From Nemertoderma westbladi (lineage: Eukaryota; Xenacoelomorpha; Nemertodermatida; Nemertodermatidae), in contig JAUCBJ010007042.1 of the NCBI GenBank assembly GCA_032718475.1, positions 50,814 through 114,813 on the forward strand: a stretch of DNA of 64,000 nt, given 5' to 3'. Below the pieces are notes generated by a model. It saw only the letters and a program-made list of their open reading frames with translations, was not told the origin of the DNA and made no database searches. This document shows positions 30,358 to 40,494 of the stretch, piece by piece. Numbering within the stretch: position 1 is the first letter of the stretch; every line of letters starts with the position of its first letter. Made by a program: the position numbers and the translations under genes.

Positions 30358-31287
30358 CAACTCAACTCAAAGTTTTAAAATATAAACATTTCTTTCCTCC
30401 GTCAGTTTCTAGTTTTTTTTATCATGCTGTTGTCACATTCGCAACAAAAAATTCTAAGAATTAGTTTGGCCGATAAATAATTTATATGGAATCAGGGCAG
30501 ATATTAGGAATTACTGTTGATTGGCTGAGATTTCTATGAGGTTACCTAGCAACTGTGATGCATTCTGTGGGTGTTCATTAATCTTGGCAGTAGAACTGTG
30601 GAATGCCTATGTGGTAGTTAGTTTCCCAGCAACAAGTGATACAGCTTACAAGAATTCATTTCATCAGCCAATCTTATAACAACTTACTGGGAAGGATGCA
30701 GTTGTATTTTACGGTAGGGTGGCCGTTTATATATTGTAATATACCTTTGTACGCTTTGTTATTAAGCCAGCTACATTCAATGATTGTATTGTTAATTGAA
30801 AGTGATATATATTAATGTATTGCTCACCTAATTATATACCACATAAATTAATATTTATTTATTATCATTATTATGGTATATTAATTAATTGTGTGTTACC
30901 TTTTACAGTATTATCAGACTAGGCTACAACCGTGTTCCTTTCAAATTATTGTACCTTTCAGCTCCTGATAATGCCTTGCTCAATGTTAAATAACTCTAAG
31001 TTCTGAAATATATAAAGAAAACCGACCAATTACAGGCATCCAATATTGGATATTATTAAGTTCCATTTTGGTATAGACCGTGCACATTAAGTTTTAATGA
31101 GCTTTAAGTGTGGATGTAGTCATTTGCTTGCAATTTCGTGAAATTCTACCATAAAAATGTTATTGCCGTTAATTCCTTAAAACGCCGATGTAAGTTCGAG
31201 AGTGTTTGCGATCTCAGCGATACTAGTCACCGGTACCGGCTGACGGGGGTGGTTGTACTGTATAATTCTTAACTTTATAGAAGTAAA
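30358..31287. other. AT-rich intergenic sequence
   Basis: No supported gene. The minus-strand frame at 31177-31374 overlaps the LINE on the other strand and is dismissed. Confidence 0.5.
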
Positions 31288-32865
31288 AGTGTCTGAGTCT
31301 GTACTTCCAGATATTCCCATTGGCGATATCTCCTTTGCAGAAATGAAGGCTGCTGCAAAGAGCATTAAGACCAATCGTGCCAGTGGAGTAGATGGTGTTC
31401 CCCCTAAGGTCTTAAAATACCTGAGTGGTTAAAGCTCATCTATCACATCATAGTAGAAATGTACCGAACAACAAGAGTCCCACAAGAAATGAAAACAAAT
31501 AAGTTGGTGCCAGTTCCCAAGAAGGGCAACCTAACACTCTATGGTTCTTTTCGGGGAATCTCATTGATCTCGATTGCTGCAAAGCTATACAATAGGATTC
31601 TATTAAATCGCATCAGGGATCCCATTGACAGACTGCTCCGTGGAAATCAGAATGGGTTCCGTAAAGGTCGTGGGACCATGGAGCCCATTTTGGCACTTAG
31701 AAGGATAATTGAAGAGTTATCAAAAAAGAAAGACAGGCATCTGGCTGTTATCTTTGTTGACTTCTTCAAGGCCTTTGATTCAGTCTCTCGCTCACGTATG
31801 TTCAGCATACTTTCATTATATGGGATTCCTAATGAAATTATTGCAGCAATCAGATCAGTATACGATGGTTCGACAACATTTGTCTCTACTGTTGACGGTG
31901 ACACAGAACCATTTGAAGTGTTATGGGGCGTCCTCCAGGGAGACACACTTGCCCCATTCTTGTTCATAATTGTGGTTGACTATATTCTACGCATGTCCTT
32001 AGATCATCATAATGATGATGGGGTGATGATAATTCCACCTACTGGCTCCAGAAGTCGAGGAAATCCTGCCAAGTACCTAACTAATCTAGACTTTGCTGAT
32101 GACTTAGGAACACTCTCAGAATCACTAGAGGGAGCCCAACGGCTCCTCAGCTCATTATAACATGCTGCTTCTAGTGTTGGTCTTTTTATTAACTCCAGAA
32201 AGACCAAAATTTTGACAGTTAACTTTGAAAGTCCTCAGCAAGTCTCTGATCGGATGAGCATAAGCTCACAAGATGGTATGCTTGAGCATGTGGACGACTT
32301 CTGTTACCTGGGACCATGGATCGGGAAGTCAGGTGAGGACCTTCGAATACATAAAGGAAAGGCATGGGCAGCCTTGAATAGGCTTTCCAGGATTTGGAAG
32401 TCACCGAGAATTAATCAGAAACGTAAGGTTCGATTATTTAGAGCAGCAGTAGTTCCAGTACTCCTCTATGGGAGTCCATGGAGGTCTATAACTGCTGAGG
32501 ACACCAAATCTCTGGATGGCACATTCACAAGAATGCTACGCCGGGTTCATTGTGTCAAGTACAATGCACACATCTTCAACCAGACACTATATAACATTGG
32601 AGGTGTCTCATTGGTTCCCCCAAGCTTGGCACTAGAACAAAATCGCCTCCGCTTTACAGGACATTGCTTTCGCCGTGAAGACCTGCCAGTGCATAATCTT
32701 GCACTTTGGCAGCCTCATGGAGTGAATAAGGCCTGAAGATGCGGATGATCTAGCAAATGTCATGGCTGATAGGGAGTTGTGGCGGCGCAATTTTGTCGAC
32801 AAGCCGGCACAGCATTCTTAATAATGCAGCTGCAATGCAGCATGCCGATCCTAGTAGTAGTAGTG
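31288..32865 (+). pseudogene. LINE reverse transcriptase, 5'-truncated (family 2)
   Basis: A non-LTR retrotransposon Pol remnant. 31288-31430 encodes the start of the RT, with Asn-Arg-Ala-Ser-Gly-Val-Asp-Gly, ending in a stop. After a frameshift the main frame runs from about 31435 with Phe-Val-Asp-Phe-Phe-Lys-Ala-Phe-Asp (31753-31785), Gly-Val-Leu-Gln-Gly (31927) and the catalytic Phe-Ala-Asp-Asp (32092-32103). A single TAA at 32158 interrupts it, then the same frame continues to 32736 with the thumb and C-terminal region. The 3' end carries a short (TAG)n tract near 32852. An endonuclease domain is not visible, so the copy is 5'-truncated. I do not assign the clade. Confidence 0.92.
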
Positions 32866-33845
32866 GTTGTATAATACAGGAAAAATGAAAAACAAAAAGA
32901 ACGAGTTGTGTTGAATCATCAATTTATTCTAACTGATCTTGTTCTCTATTGGTTTTAACCATGATGTTTCACTGAGCTGACTTTATTTTACTAAGATTTT
33001 AACCCCCCAAACTACGTGTAAAACCCGACTGTCCAGTCCGCGTCTGTCATAAAGTTGGTCGGTAGGCCGTCAGCGGTCCGTCGGTAGTCCTGCGGGTCTG
33101 TTCCTTGCAATGTGTCACTGTAACCTGATTCCTTTTCAGGCTCGTGCTAAGCTGACCGGCGCCGCTTGTTGGCTGTCTGTTGGGTGTCTGTCAGGGTTGG
33201 CGAGTGGATACAGCAGTGATGCTGTATATCACTCCATCGGGATCCCTTAGTGTACCACTCGCCCCTTGCAATCCCTTTCGGGGTTGGTCCTAAGGCAAGT
33301 CAAGCGGCTTTGTCAGTTCCTTATGACGCCTATTGTTATCATGGCCCGATGTACCAAGCTGATCAGCGCCACTCAGGCGGTCGGTCCTAGTCCATTGGTC
33401 TGACCCTTGCTTTGCCTAGTGTCATCGTAACACGATACATTTTCAGGCTCGTGCTGCTAACCGGCGCTGCTCGGGGTCCGCTGTCCCTCTGGCGCTAGAC
33501 TAGCCCTTGGCCTTGGCAACCAGGAACTCTACCTTACTTATTCTTGGAACTCTGGCCCCCTTTATAAGCATGGTGAGTGACGGTTTTTTGTTTAGTTGAC
33601 CATCAAAACCGTCACAACTATAGTAATATTAGCTTTCTGGATTTCCGGTTTTTTGCAAACGGTGTCCAGGACATTGAAATTGGAATATGCCCGGTACCGG
33701 TATTGATAATAATGCTAACAAATGTTAACATTTTCTTATTTTTTTTTAACCGGTATCGTTAGCGTTCGGAAAAAGAGGGAATTATATTCAATCCTATTGG
33801 GTATATTTTTTCCCTACTGAAAATTGCCTCTTTCTCTCGATTTTG
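32866..33845. repeat. GC-rich block with a diverged 305-bp duplication
   Basis: 33060-33350 and 33365-33560 are related: CATTTTCAGGCTCGTGCT-like phrases near 33135 and 33446 are followed by similar GCCGGC-type sequence, about 307 bp apart. It is markedly richer in GC than its flanks. No frame is convincing. An 11-bp inverted repeat (33577-33587 and 33605-33615) lies just beyond. Origin unknown. Confidence 0.55.
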
Positions 33846-34103
33846 GAGACAGTAGTGGGGGAAACTTGACGCAAATCCCGTCTTGGCGAATTAATATCCC
33901 GCCTCAATGTTAAATTCTCAATTTAGGGAAAGGAGCAGCGAGCAGGTACAGTAACAGTGACATGTTATTTTAACCAAAACAATAAACTAAATACAATAGA
34001 ACAGGTTACAGTTTTATTTTTGAGAGTAAGCAGCAGTTATTTGCGTCCAATTTCCCCTGGAGAGGGATGAATTATTATTGCGTCCAGTTTCCCCCCTTTT
34101 CTG
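33846..34103 (+). mobile_element. MITE family M1, copy 2, upstream of the tetraspanin
   Basis: 258 bp flanked by the 8-bp duplication CGATTTTG (33838-33845 and 34104-34111). It starts GAGACAGTAGTGGGGG and ends CCCCCCTTTTCTG. The body matches copy 1 in the same orientation. Its right end is 152 bp from the tetraspanin start codon and about 92 bp from the TATA box, so it is now part of the promoter region. Confidence 0.92.
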
Positions 34104-34195
34104 CGATTTTGGGATACATCCGGGCTAAAAGTCACTATTTAAGAATAAAATAATTGACTTTACAGTACTGAATGCCTATGTAATTAATAATTTAT

Positions 34196-34201
34196 TATAA
34201 A
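34196..34201 (+). promoter_or_regulatory. TATA box of the tetraspanin gene
   Basis: TATAAA lies 55 bp upstream of the ATG, a spacing that would give a 5' untranslated leader of about 25-30 bases. Confidence 0.5.
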
Positions 34202-34255
34202 TGAAGCTTCTATTTACTTAATAAACTTAAACATCCCAATTAAACGAGCATCACA

Positions 34256-35092
34256 ATGGCTGTAAAACAGAGCAGCGGAGCCGGCTGTCTAAAAGCTCTT
34301 CTATTCTTCTTTAACTTCGCCTTCTTCCTTCTCGGTTTCGCAATCCTTGGCGTCGGTGTCTGGCTCACCTTAGACGTCGGACGACCTGAAATGCTCCAAC
34401 TATTAAACAGTGCGTTGGTCTCCAACTTAAAGTTTATCCTCATTGCCGTCGGCGGATTCATCACTGTAGTCGGTTTCCTCGGCTGCTGTGGAGCTATCAT
34501 CGAAAACAAGGTGATGCTTCTTATATTCGCGATTATAGTGATTGTGATTCTTGTAATAGAGTTGGTAATTCTTATAGTGGTAGCGGTAAACAGCGATCTA
34601 ATAGAATCGCCCATGAAGGATTACATGAACACAACATTAATAACAGATTACTCACCATCGGATAAACCTACAGACAACACGGCCTGGGATGTAACCCAGT
34701 TATCGTTACAGTGCTGTGGAGTAGAATCTTATACCAACTGGAAGGATTATAACTCTAAGTTCTGGCAGTATAACGAGGCCTCTACTGCTGTCCCTAAACA
34801 CGAATGGCCTCCGAGCTGCTGTCAATTCGACCCGGTTCCTCCAATAGCCGATATTATCTCTGGATCTTGGGTTATTTCCAGCGCTGAACAAACATTGTGT
34901 TACCGGAACCCGCCCCTGGTTAATCAACAAGGTTGTTACACGGCTCTTAAGGACTACATCAACAACCACCTTCTCATTATAGGAGTTATCAGCGGCATTG
35001 TCGGGGCTTTAGAACTTTTAGCTATTGTTTTCTCTATATGTCTGGTAAGATCGTTGAGTCACGCATACATTGGACCAAACAGCAAGGAATGA
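34256..35092 (+). CDS. Tetraspanin, intronless
   Basis: 278 residues with the complete tetraspanin plan: short cytoplasmic N-terminus, membrane helices at about 14-37, 58-80, 86-111 and 239-265, a small first loop and a large second extracellular loop (112-238). The second loop carries the family signature Cys-Cys-Gly (153-155), Pro-Ser-Cys-Cys (186-189) and Cys 215 and 227, giving six cysteines and three likely disulfides; Asn125 is a glycosylation site. Cytoplasmic cysteines near helix ends could be palmitoylated. Tetraspanins organise membrane microdomains with integrins and other receptors. The start has a good context (ACAATGG), a TATA box upstream and AATAAA downstream. Most animal tetraspanin genes have several introns; this one has none, so it may be an expressed retrocopy, though no poly(A) remnant or target duplication is obvious. 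The orthologue (CD63-, CD9- or CD151-like) cannot be assigned. Confidence 0.95.
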   Translation: MAVKQSSGAGCLKALLFFFNFAFFLLGFAILGVGVWLTLDVGRPEMLQLLNSALVSNLKFILIAVGGFITVVGFLGCCGAIIENKVMLLIFAIIVIVILVIELVILIVVAVNSDLIESPMKDYMNTTLITDYSPSDKPTDNTAWDVTQLSLQCCGVESYTNWKDYNSKFWQYNEASTAVPKHEWPPSCCQFDPVPPIADIISGSWVISSAEQTLCYRNPPLVNQQGCYTALKDYINNHLLIIGVISGIVGALELLAIVFSICLVRSLSHAYIGPNSKE

Positions 35093-35120
35093 CTATAATT
35101 TTCTTAACAAATTGATATTT

Positions 35121-35126
35121 AATAAA
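35121..35126 (+). terminator. Polyadenylation signal of the tetraspanin gene
   Basis: AATAAA, 28 bp after the stop codon, followed by a T-rich stretch. Confidence 0.6.
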
Positions 35127-35999
35127 CTAAAGTTTGTTAATAACTCTAGACTAATGTATTTCTGCTATATTTTTTTCAACTTCCTATTATTTTTGTATTG
35201 TTATTTCCGATTATATTATCTTAAATTATTTGTAGTAAAAGCTTGAGTTACTGAGTTCACCAATTAATAAATAATGATAAAAAAATACATTAAATGCTAA
35301 GGAGTTGTGCAAAAAGAAAGTTTATTCGCTAAGGAGTGGGCTTTCATGCAATATAAATAAAAATTAATCTGTAACGTGTGCTATTGACTTTAGTTTATTG
35401 TTTTGGTTAGAATACCATGCCACTGTTATTGGAAAGTAAATTGAAAAGTATATAAGACAATCACCAAACTTACTTCATAAGAAAAATTACAAATCGACAT
35501 GATTATATTGGCGTTCTATCCCCATAAACTCTTAGTAAATGTGGCCGTATGGAGCTACGTAGCGACCTGTACGCAATGCCATTTTATATAGAATCACCTT
35601 TTTACGAGTAACTTCCCATAATAGTTATAAAGATTTTTTTTACATATAAATAATCCTGAATTACGTATCTTTCTAATATGCTTTCAAACATAAAATTCCG
35701 TTCATTAGAACGCGAGTTGCAAATTTTTTATTCATAACAATAAGAATATTGTTCATCAAATTGATTTTTTATTTTAAGAATTACTAACCAGCCAATGAGA
35801 ACCCTCGGATTCCGAGTTCCTTTGTTTGTCTGCGAGGAAGATTTATTTCATTATTGGTAGGCAGTTCATTCATTGGGGTTAATTTAATCTTCTGAATGTA
35901 AATAAACAGGAGTTGAGTCGGCATTATATATAATTCGATTCCGGGTGACTACAAAATAAAGACCCAAATAATAAAGACCTGTACAAAACACATGTGTTA
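35127..35999. other. AT-rich sequence with a short M1 MITE remnant
   Basis: 35371-35430 (minus strand) resembles the centre of the M1 MITE, sharing AACCAAAACAATAAACTA and flanking phrases. The rest holds nothing I can identify. Confidence 0.55.
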
Positions 36000-36156
36000 A
36001 CTTTCGTATATTGTTTTGGTTCCTCCAACACGCCTCTGTAACCTTCTCCTTTACTAACCTGCTCGTTTTACATGGTATTGGAACCTAACGCTCTTTGGGA
36101 ACTGTACAAAACAAAGAGGTAAAGTCGCTTTAGGTCCCAAAGAGCGTTAGGTCCCA
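36000..36156 (-). repeat. M1-related segment with inverted repeat
   Basis: The first part, read on the minus strand, resembles the M1 MITE interior (AAAGGAG...GAGG...AACCAAAACAAT). It is followed by a 17-bp perfect inverted repeat, CCTAACGCTCTTTGGGA at 36084-36100 and its complement at 36135-36151. Confidence 0.6.
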
Positions 36157-36201
36157 AAAAGCCTTTGTCAATCAAAAGTCTTTGTAAATGTACGGTCTCA
36201 G

Positions 36202-36397
36202 GAATTCTTGGCCCGCGAGTATTCTTAGTCCGTGGGTATTCTTAGCCTGCAAAACAATTACCTTTATTGTTTTGGTTCCCCCAATACGCCTCTGAATCCT
36301 ACTCCTTTGCTAACCTGCTCCTTCACTAACTCACGGGCTAAGAATACCCGCGGGCTAAGAATACCCGCGGGCTAAGAATACTCGCGGGCTAAGAATT
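36202..36397. mobile_element. Small foldback-type element
   Basis: The arms are opposite-facing tandem repeats of a 17-18 bp unit, GGGCTAAGAATACCCGC: two units on the left (36202-36250, inverted) and three on the right (36333-36396). Both ends read GAATTC. The 80-bp centre is related to the M1 MITE interior on the minus strand. Arms made of internal repeats are the hallmark of foldback elements. Confidence 0.65.
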
Positions 36398-36799
36398 CAC
36401 CCAACAAATGTACTTGTTCAGAGCTGTGAATTCTACATTTCTTATATATTGAATGTACAGCGCAGCAGGGCATTGGAATTTTTAATCATTGCTTCACGAA
36501 AAAGAAGAAAAGGATTATTGTAATATTTCGTTTTATTCCATATCGTAACATCCAATCTTTTAACACCCTATCTCGTATAATCATGCTTCCCCCATCTCGT
36601 AGCACGTAATGCATTATTGTCAAAAAATGAGCAAAATAAACTTGGTCTCTAATCCGATCTATAGACTCTTGGGTGTCCACAACGAGTACATAGAACAGCA
36701 GATTGGCAATAATAATTTGCTACAAGCGTGCAATAATAAATACAAAAGGGTGAGTACAAAACAAATACACAAGACCCAAAGACATAAGAACTGTACGAA
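36398..36799. other. AT-rich intergenic sequence
   Basis: Short overlapping frames only; nothing supported. Confidence 0.5.
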
Positions 36800-36960
36800 A
36801 CACATGTGATAACTTTCGTTTATTGTTTTGGTTCCCCCAACTATGACTATGTAACCTGCTCCTTTACTAACCTGCTCCGTTAAATGGCAATGAGACCTAA
36901 CGCTACTTTACCTCTTTTTTTGTACGTCCTTGGTCTTAGTTTTGTACTGACCCAGATACA
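36800..36960 (-). repeat. M1-related segment
   Basis: Another diverged copy of the sequence at 36000-36100: TTTATTGTTTTGGTTCCCCC followed by the CTGCTCCTTTACTAACCTGC block, then a version of the GACCTAACGCT phrase. No clear ends. Confidence 0.6.
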
Positions 36961-37185
36961 ACAGCAGAAAACCAGCTTTTTCTACCGCGGTGGGGTCAAA
37001 TGGGTCCAGATCCCTGTCCTGCTACAACGTTATTAACTTCAGCAACTGTATCATAGACCTATTTCCCTTTAACACTTTGCGTACCAACACGGTACGAGTT
37101 CATCACACGTATTGTCATGACACGTACTCGTGTTCATAATTCATGACCATGCTCATAAATGCCGCCATTATATACTGTAATTATA

Positions 37186-37475
37186 ACTTAACCCCCATGG
37201 CGGCAGAGTGCCACCTTTACATATTTAAATGGGAAAGAAGTCGAAATGATGCCGTTCGTGGTGTATCCATATTTTTTAATTCAGGGATAATGACTGTAGA
37301 AAGGGTTTAATGCCACGTTTAACAAAAACAGTTGCTTTACATATATTAACCTGATCCCCAGGGCGGCAGGGTGCCGCCTTTATATAATTATAACCTAACC
37401 CCCAGGGCGGCAGAGTGCCGCCTTTATATATATTATCCTGACCCCAGGGCATTAGCGTGCCGCCTTTATTTAATA
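37186..37475. repeat. Repeats carrying a GGCGGCA hairpin
   Basis: AACCCCCAGGGCGGCAGAGT followed by GCCGCCTTTATA recurs near 37190, 37351, 37395 and 37437; the last three are spaced 42-44 bp. GGCGGCA-(3 bases)-TGCCGCC is a perfect 7-bp hairpin inside most units. A lone relative is near 37722. Confidence 0.75.
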
Positions 37476-38346
37476 CCTCTGGTAACTTTCTTATAACTAT
37501 TGGGGCGGAAAAATGGAGTTCATATTCGTGTTGGGCAGGAAAAACTGGTCTAGAAAATTTAATTTAATATTGCTTGAAGGGATTGGTTTGGTTCAATTTG
37601 AATTAAATAGTTTATGCAATTTAATTTAAATTTAGCCAATAATTATGTTACAAATGATTAAGGCTGCAGTAAGCCCCCCGGGGTTCAAATGAAAGATTTA
37701 TATATTTCGAAAATGGTTAAAAGGCAGCAGTGTGCCGCCTTTGAGGGTAGGATAAGTAATAATATGGTTATCCTCTTTATATATAACAATAAAATAAACC
37801 TTGGTACGATCAAATATACTTTCTTGGAAGTAAAAATTTACGTATTTTATCTTTGGTAGGCATAAGGCTACACTTATTTTCTTAAAATTTAATAATAGTT
37901 TGAGAAGGTTCTCGAGAATCCCGTTGCTATATTCGTAAACATGAAGATTGTAATGCTGTGATAGACATAAGAGCATATTGCTTAAAATATATTAAATATA
38001 ATATAAATATATTTATCTGTACAAATTTCTCGCTGCTTATATTGCATATAGTCCTGCAAAATTTCGTAACTATATTTTTTATATCTTATATTTATTTTTT
38101 TCCATTGTTACCAGTAACGTTGTTTTAACAATAACATCTGTTATCAATTAAAGCGGTATCAAGCCTCACACTGTTCATGTAGGAATAAGCAATCAAAGTG
38201 TAATCCATGTACCCCTTTCGATATCGCTTTAGTAATGCACTGATTCTTAATAATAAATATAGGCCTACAATTATTTCTTATATTTAATAAACTGTAATTT
38301 TATTAGGAAGAACTTTCACCTTACTGCAATATAGTATACTTCTGAT
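37476..38346. other. AT-rich intergenic sequence
   Basis: No gene supported. An imperfect inverted repeat (AAAGCGGTATC near 38151; GATATCGCTTT near 38220) may mark a small MITE, but the ends are not clear. Confidence 0.4.
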
Positions 38347-38481
38347 CCCGGTAACAGAAGTCGTCCACATGCTCAAGCATACCATCCTTTGAGCTTCTGC
38401 TCATCCGGCCAGAGACTTGCTGAGGACTTTCAAAGTTAACTGTCAAAATTGTGGGCTTTTTGGAGTTAATAAAAATCATCC
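38347..38481 (-). pseudogene. LINE family 2 fragment
   Basis: The translation on the minus strand matches the segment of the 31288-32865 LINE just after its FADD motif (counterpart about 32185-32310), with few differences. Only about 45 codons remain. Confidence 0.88.
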
Positions 38482-39069
38482 TGACATGGATGGCTCTATA
38501 CCTACAATAAGTCGTTGTAAAAACGGGCATAAATTTTAGCGAATTACTGTAAATTCCAATATATTGATCGGTAAGCACTCTATTGTCGTTACTCTATGTT
38601 TGTTGCTACAGATTTGCACAAAGTCATAGAGATTGCAACCTGCGATAATAATTTACGATTATTAAAATGGAACTCCCTCAGTTTCCTACAGTAATACAGT
38701 ACATTCAGTTATAGTGCGCTCAGTACACGCATAGACTCACAGGTGTGTCTGAGTCGTTTAGCTCATATGGTTGTTTATACTGCACATTCAAATCAATCGT
38801 TCAACATTATAGTTTTTATTGCCCGTGCAGGATACTGTATATACATAACGGTTAATTCGTTTAATACACTCACACGTATCTGCTACATTTTGTGAAAATA
38901 TTTTTTTTACCGAAAAGTTTCTCTAAATTTTCAAATACGAAAATAAGTTGAGGTACTGTATAACTATTTATTAATAAATTTTGTTAAATTTTTGTTAAAT
39001 TGAGGCAAATAAAGTGCTTTATATCACGCGAATCCAGTGGTGTACAATATACCAGCATTTAGGTTATTG

Positions 39070-39334
39070 AATGGGAGAATCTTTTAGGCTAGTTAAGCCA
39101 GGGAATGCCTGTTCACCACCATGGGTGATCTTCCACAGTAAACCCTTCCACTCTGTTTCCCAAGTTGCCTTGGTTCCCATTTATCGACCACTGAAGGATG
39201 AAAGCCGGGGTTGGGCTAGGCTGCAGCATTTAAAGCACTGTGCCCAAACAGTGCTGCCCCATTTAGGGATCGAACCCGGGCTCCCTAATCGGAAGCACAG
39301 TAATGTCACCACTAGACCAAGCTGCTGCTTGGGT
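39070..39334 (-). mobile_element. tRNA-derived SINE with 13-bp target duplication
   Basis: 265 bp flanked by ATTTAGGTTATTG (39057-39069 and 39335-39347). On the minus strand the head reads GGTCTAGTGGTGACATTAC (A-box region) and then GGGTTCGATCCC, a perfect Pol III B box (about 39266-39277). The body that follows is unrelated to known coding sequence. The plus-strand frame across it is not a gene. Confidence 0.88.
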
Positions 39335-39717
39335 ATTTAGGTTATTGTACGTCGAATTGCTTATTCATCATCTGTAGACCTTTGTAAGTTACTTATCATC
39401 AAACACAAAGCGACCATCAGACAATCCTATGAGGTTTAGCTACTTTAGTGTTCCGAATTGTGTTCGGTGAAACAGTTAGTTGCCATGTTTAGGTTAGCCG
39501 ATACGTGCCTGGTTCGCGATTATGTTCGGTTTTTATTTCAAGTGGTTTGACATTATTGGCTTGACGACTGGACGAGTTTTCGTCATTCCGTTAACACTAC
39601 CGGAATCTGTGGCCTACCGGTAACTGTTTTAGATTGTTTGATGATCTGGTGTATGTTGATTAGAGCTGTAGGATTACATTGTAATGCACTTGTGCTTTAG
39701 GCCTATACTAAAAAGTA

Positions 39718-39953
39718 AAGTAAAAGTAAAGTTTTGTCTAGCCTTCAGTCCAAGGTTTATGCACAAAAACTGGTACTATTTCATCAACCAATTGAGGTTG
39801 ATATCCAAGGCAGAAACTCGCCCAGCTTAGACCCTGTAAAGCATTCTAGCAAAAACGATAACTCAGGATTCCCAAGCAGGGATCGAACCTACGACCAACG
39901 CACTGATGTGAACTCAAGGTTACGGATTTACCTACTATACCAAAGTGGGACTT
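39718..39953 (-). mobile_element. Second tRNA-derived SINE
   Basis: The minus strand begins CCCACTTTGGTATAGTAGGT and has a perfect B box GGTTCGATCCC (about 39880-39890). It ends at the left in an (ACTTT)n-like tail. It differs from the SINE at 39070, so it is another family. Target duplication is not clear. Confidence 0.75.
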
Positions 39954-39964
39954 AAATAATTTAC

Positions 39965-40170
39965 TACTACTATTATTATAATCGGTCTGATGCATAGACC
40001 CATGGAGGTCTATGTCATCTCTACAAAAACTTGAGCCACCATTATGTAATCCATAATAGGCAGGCTGTAGAGCAGCGTGCATTAAGAATACTACTGTATA
40101 TCGGTTTCTCAACAAAATTAGGCTCCACAACTCCTTATCCCCCATGACTTTCGCGAGATTATCCTAAACT
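39965..40170 (-). pseudogene. LINE family 2, 3' end only
   Basis: On the minus strand it corresponds to the last 100-odd bases of the LINE at 32750-32865 (GTCATGG...GATA-GGAGTTGTGG), and it too ends in a (TAG)n tract. It lies against the second SINE. Confidence 0.75.
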
Positions 40171-40494
40171 TCAAGGCCAGTGTCTGCTTGGATGTGTGCA
40201 TGATTGTACGTGACACTAGTACTTTTCTACTGGTATTTAATAAGTGCATTACTACATAATTTCCTTCACTTAATTACCTTCATACTGCACACTACTGTAC
40301 ATATTTTATAAGTAGTGTGTGGATAATACTGCTCTTTTCTCACTAACACTTTTGCAGACTTTTTATTTCTCCGTAATATAAAGGCCAGTAATACTGTATA
40401 TCCCGCACTTTCCCCCGCAATTAGGTATAGGTGGAGCTCCACCCAACTCAGACGCATCACGCGAGTCCGTAACGCTGGTTCGTCATGTGGACAC
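40171..40494. other. Unassigned sequence
   Basis: No supported gene or repeat. Confidence 0.5.

Noticed and set aside
33577-33762. 61-codon frame upstream of the MITE
   Set aside because: Low-complexity AT-rich sequence without signal, domain or promoter support.
39071-39340. 89-codon plus-strand frame
   Set aside because: Lies wholly inside the SINE, antisense to its tRNA head.
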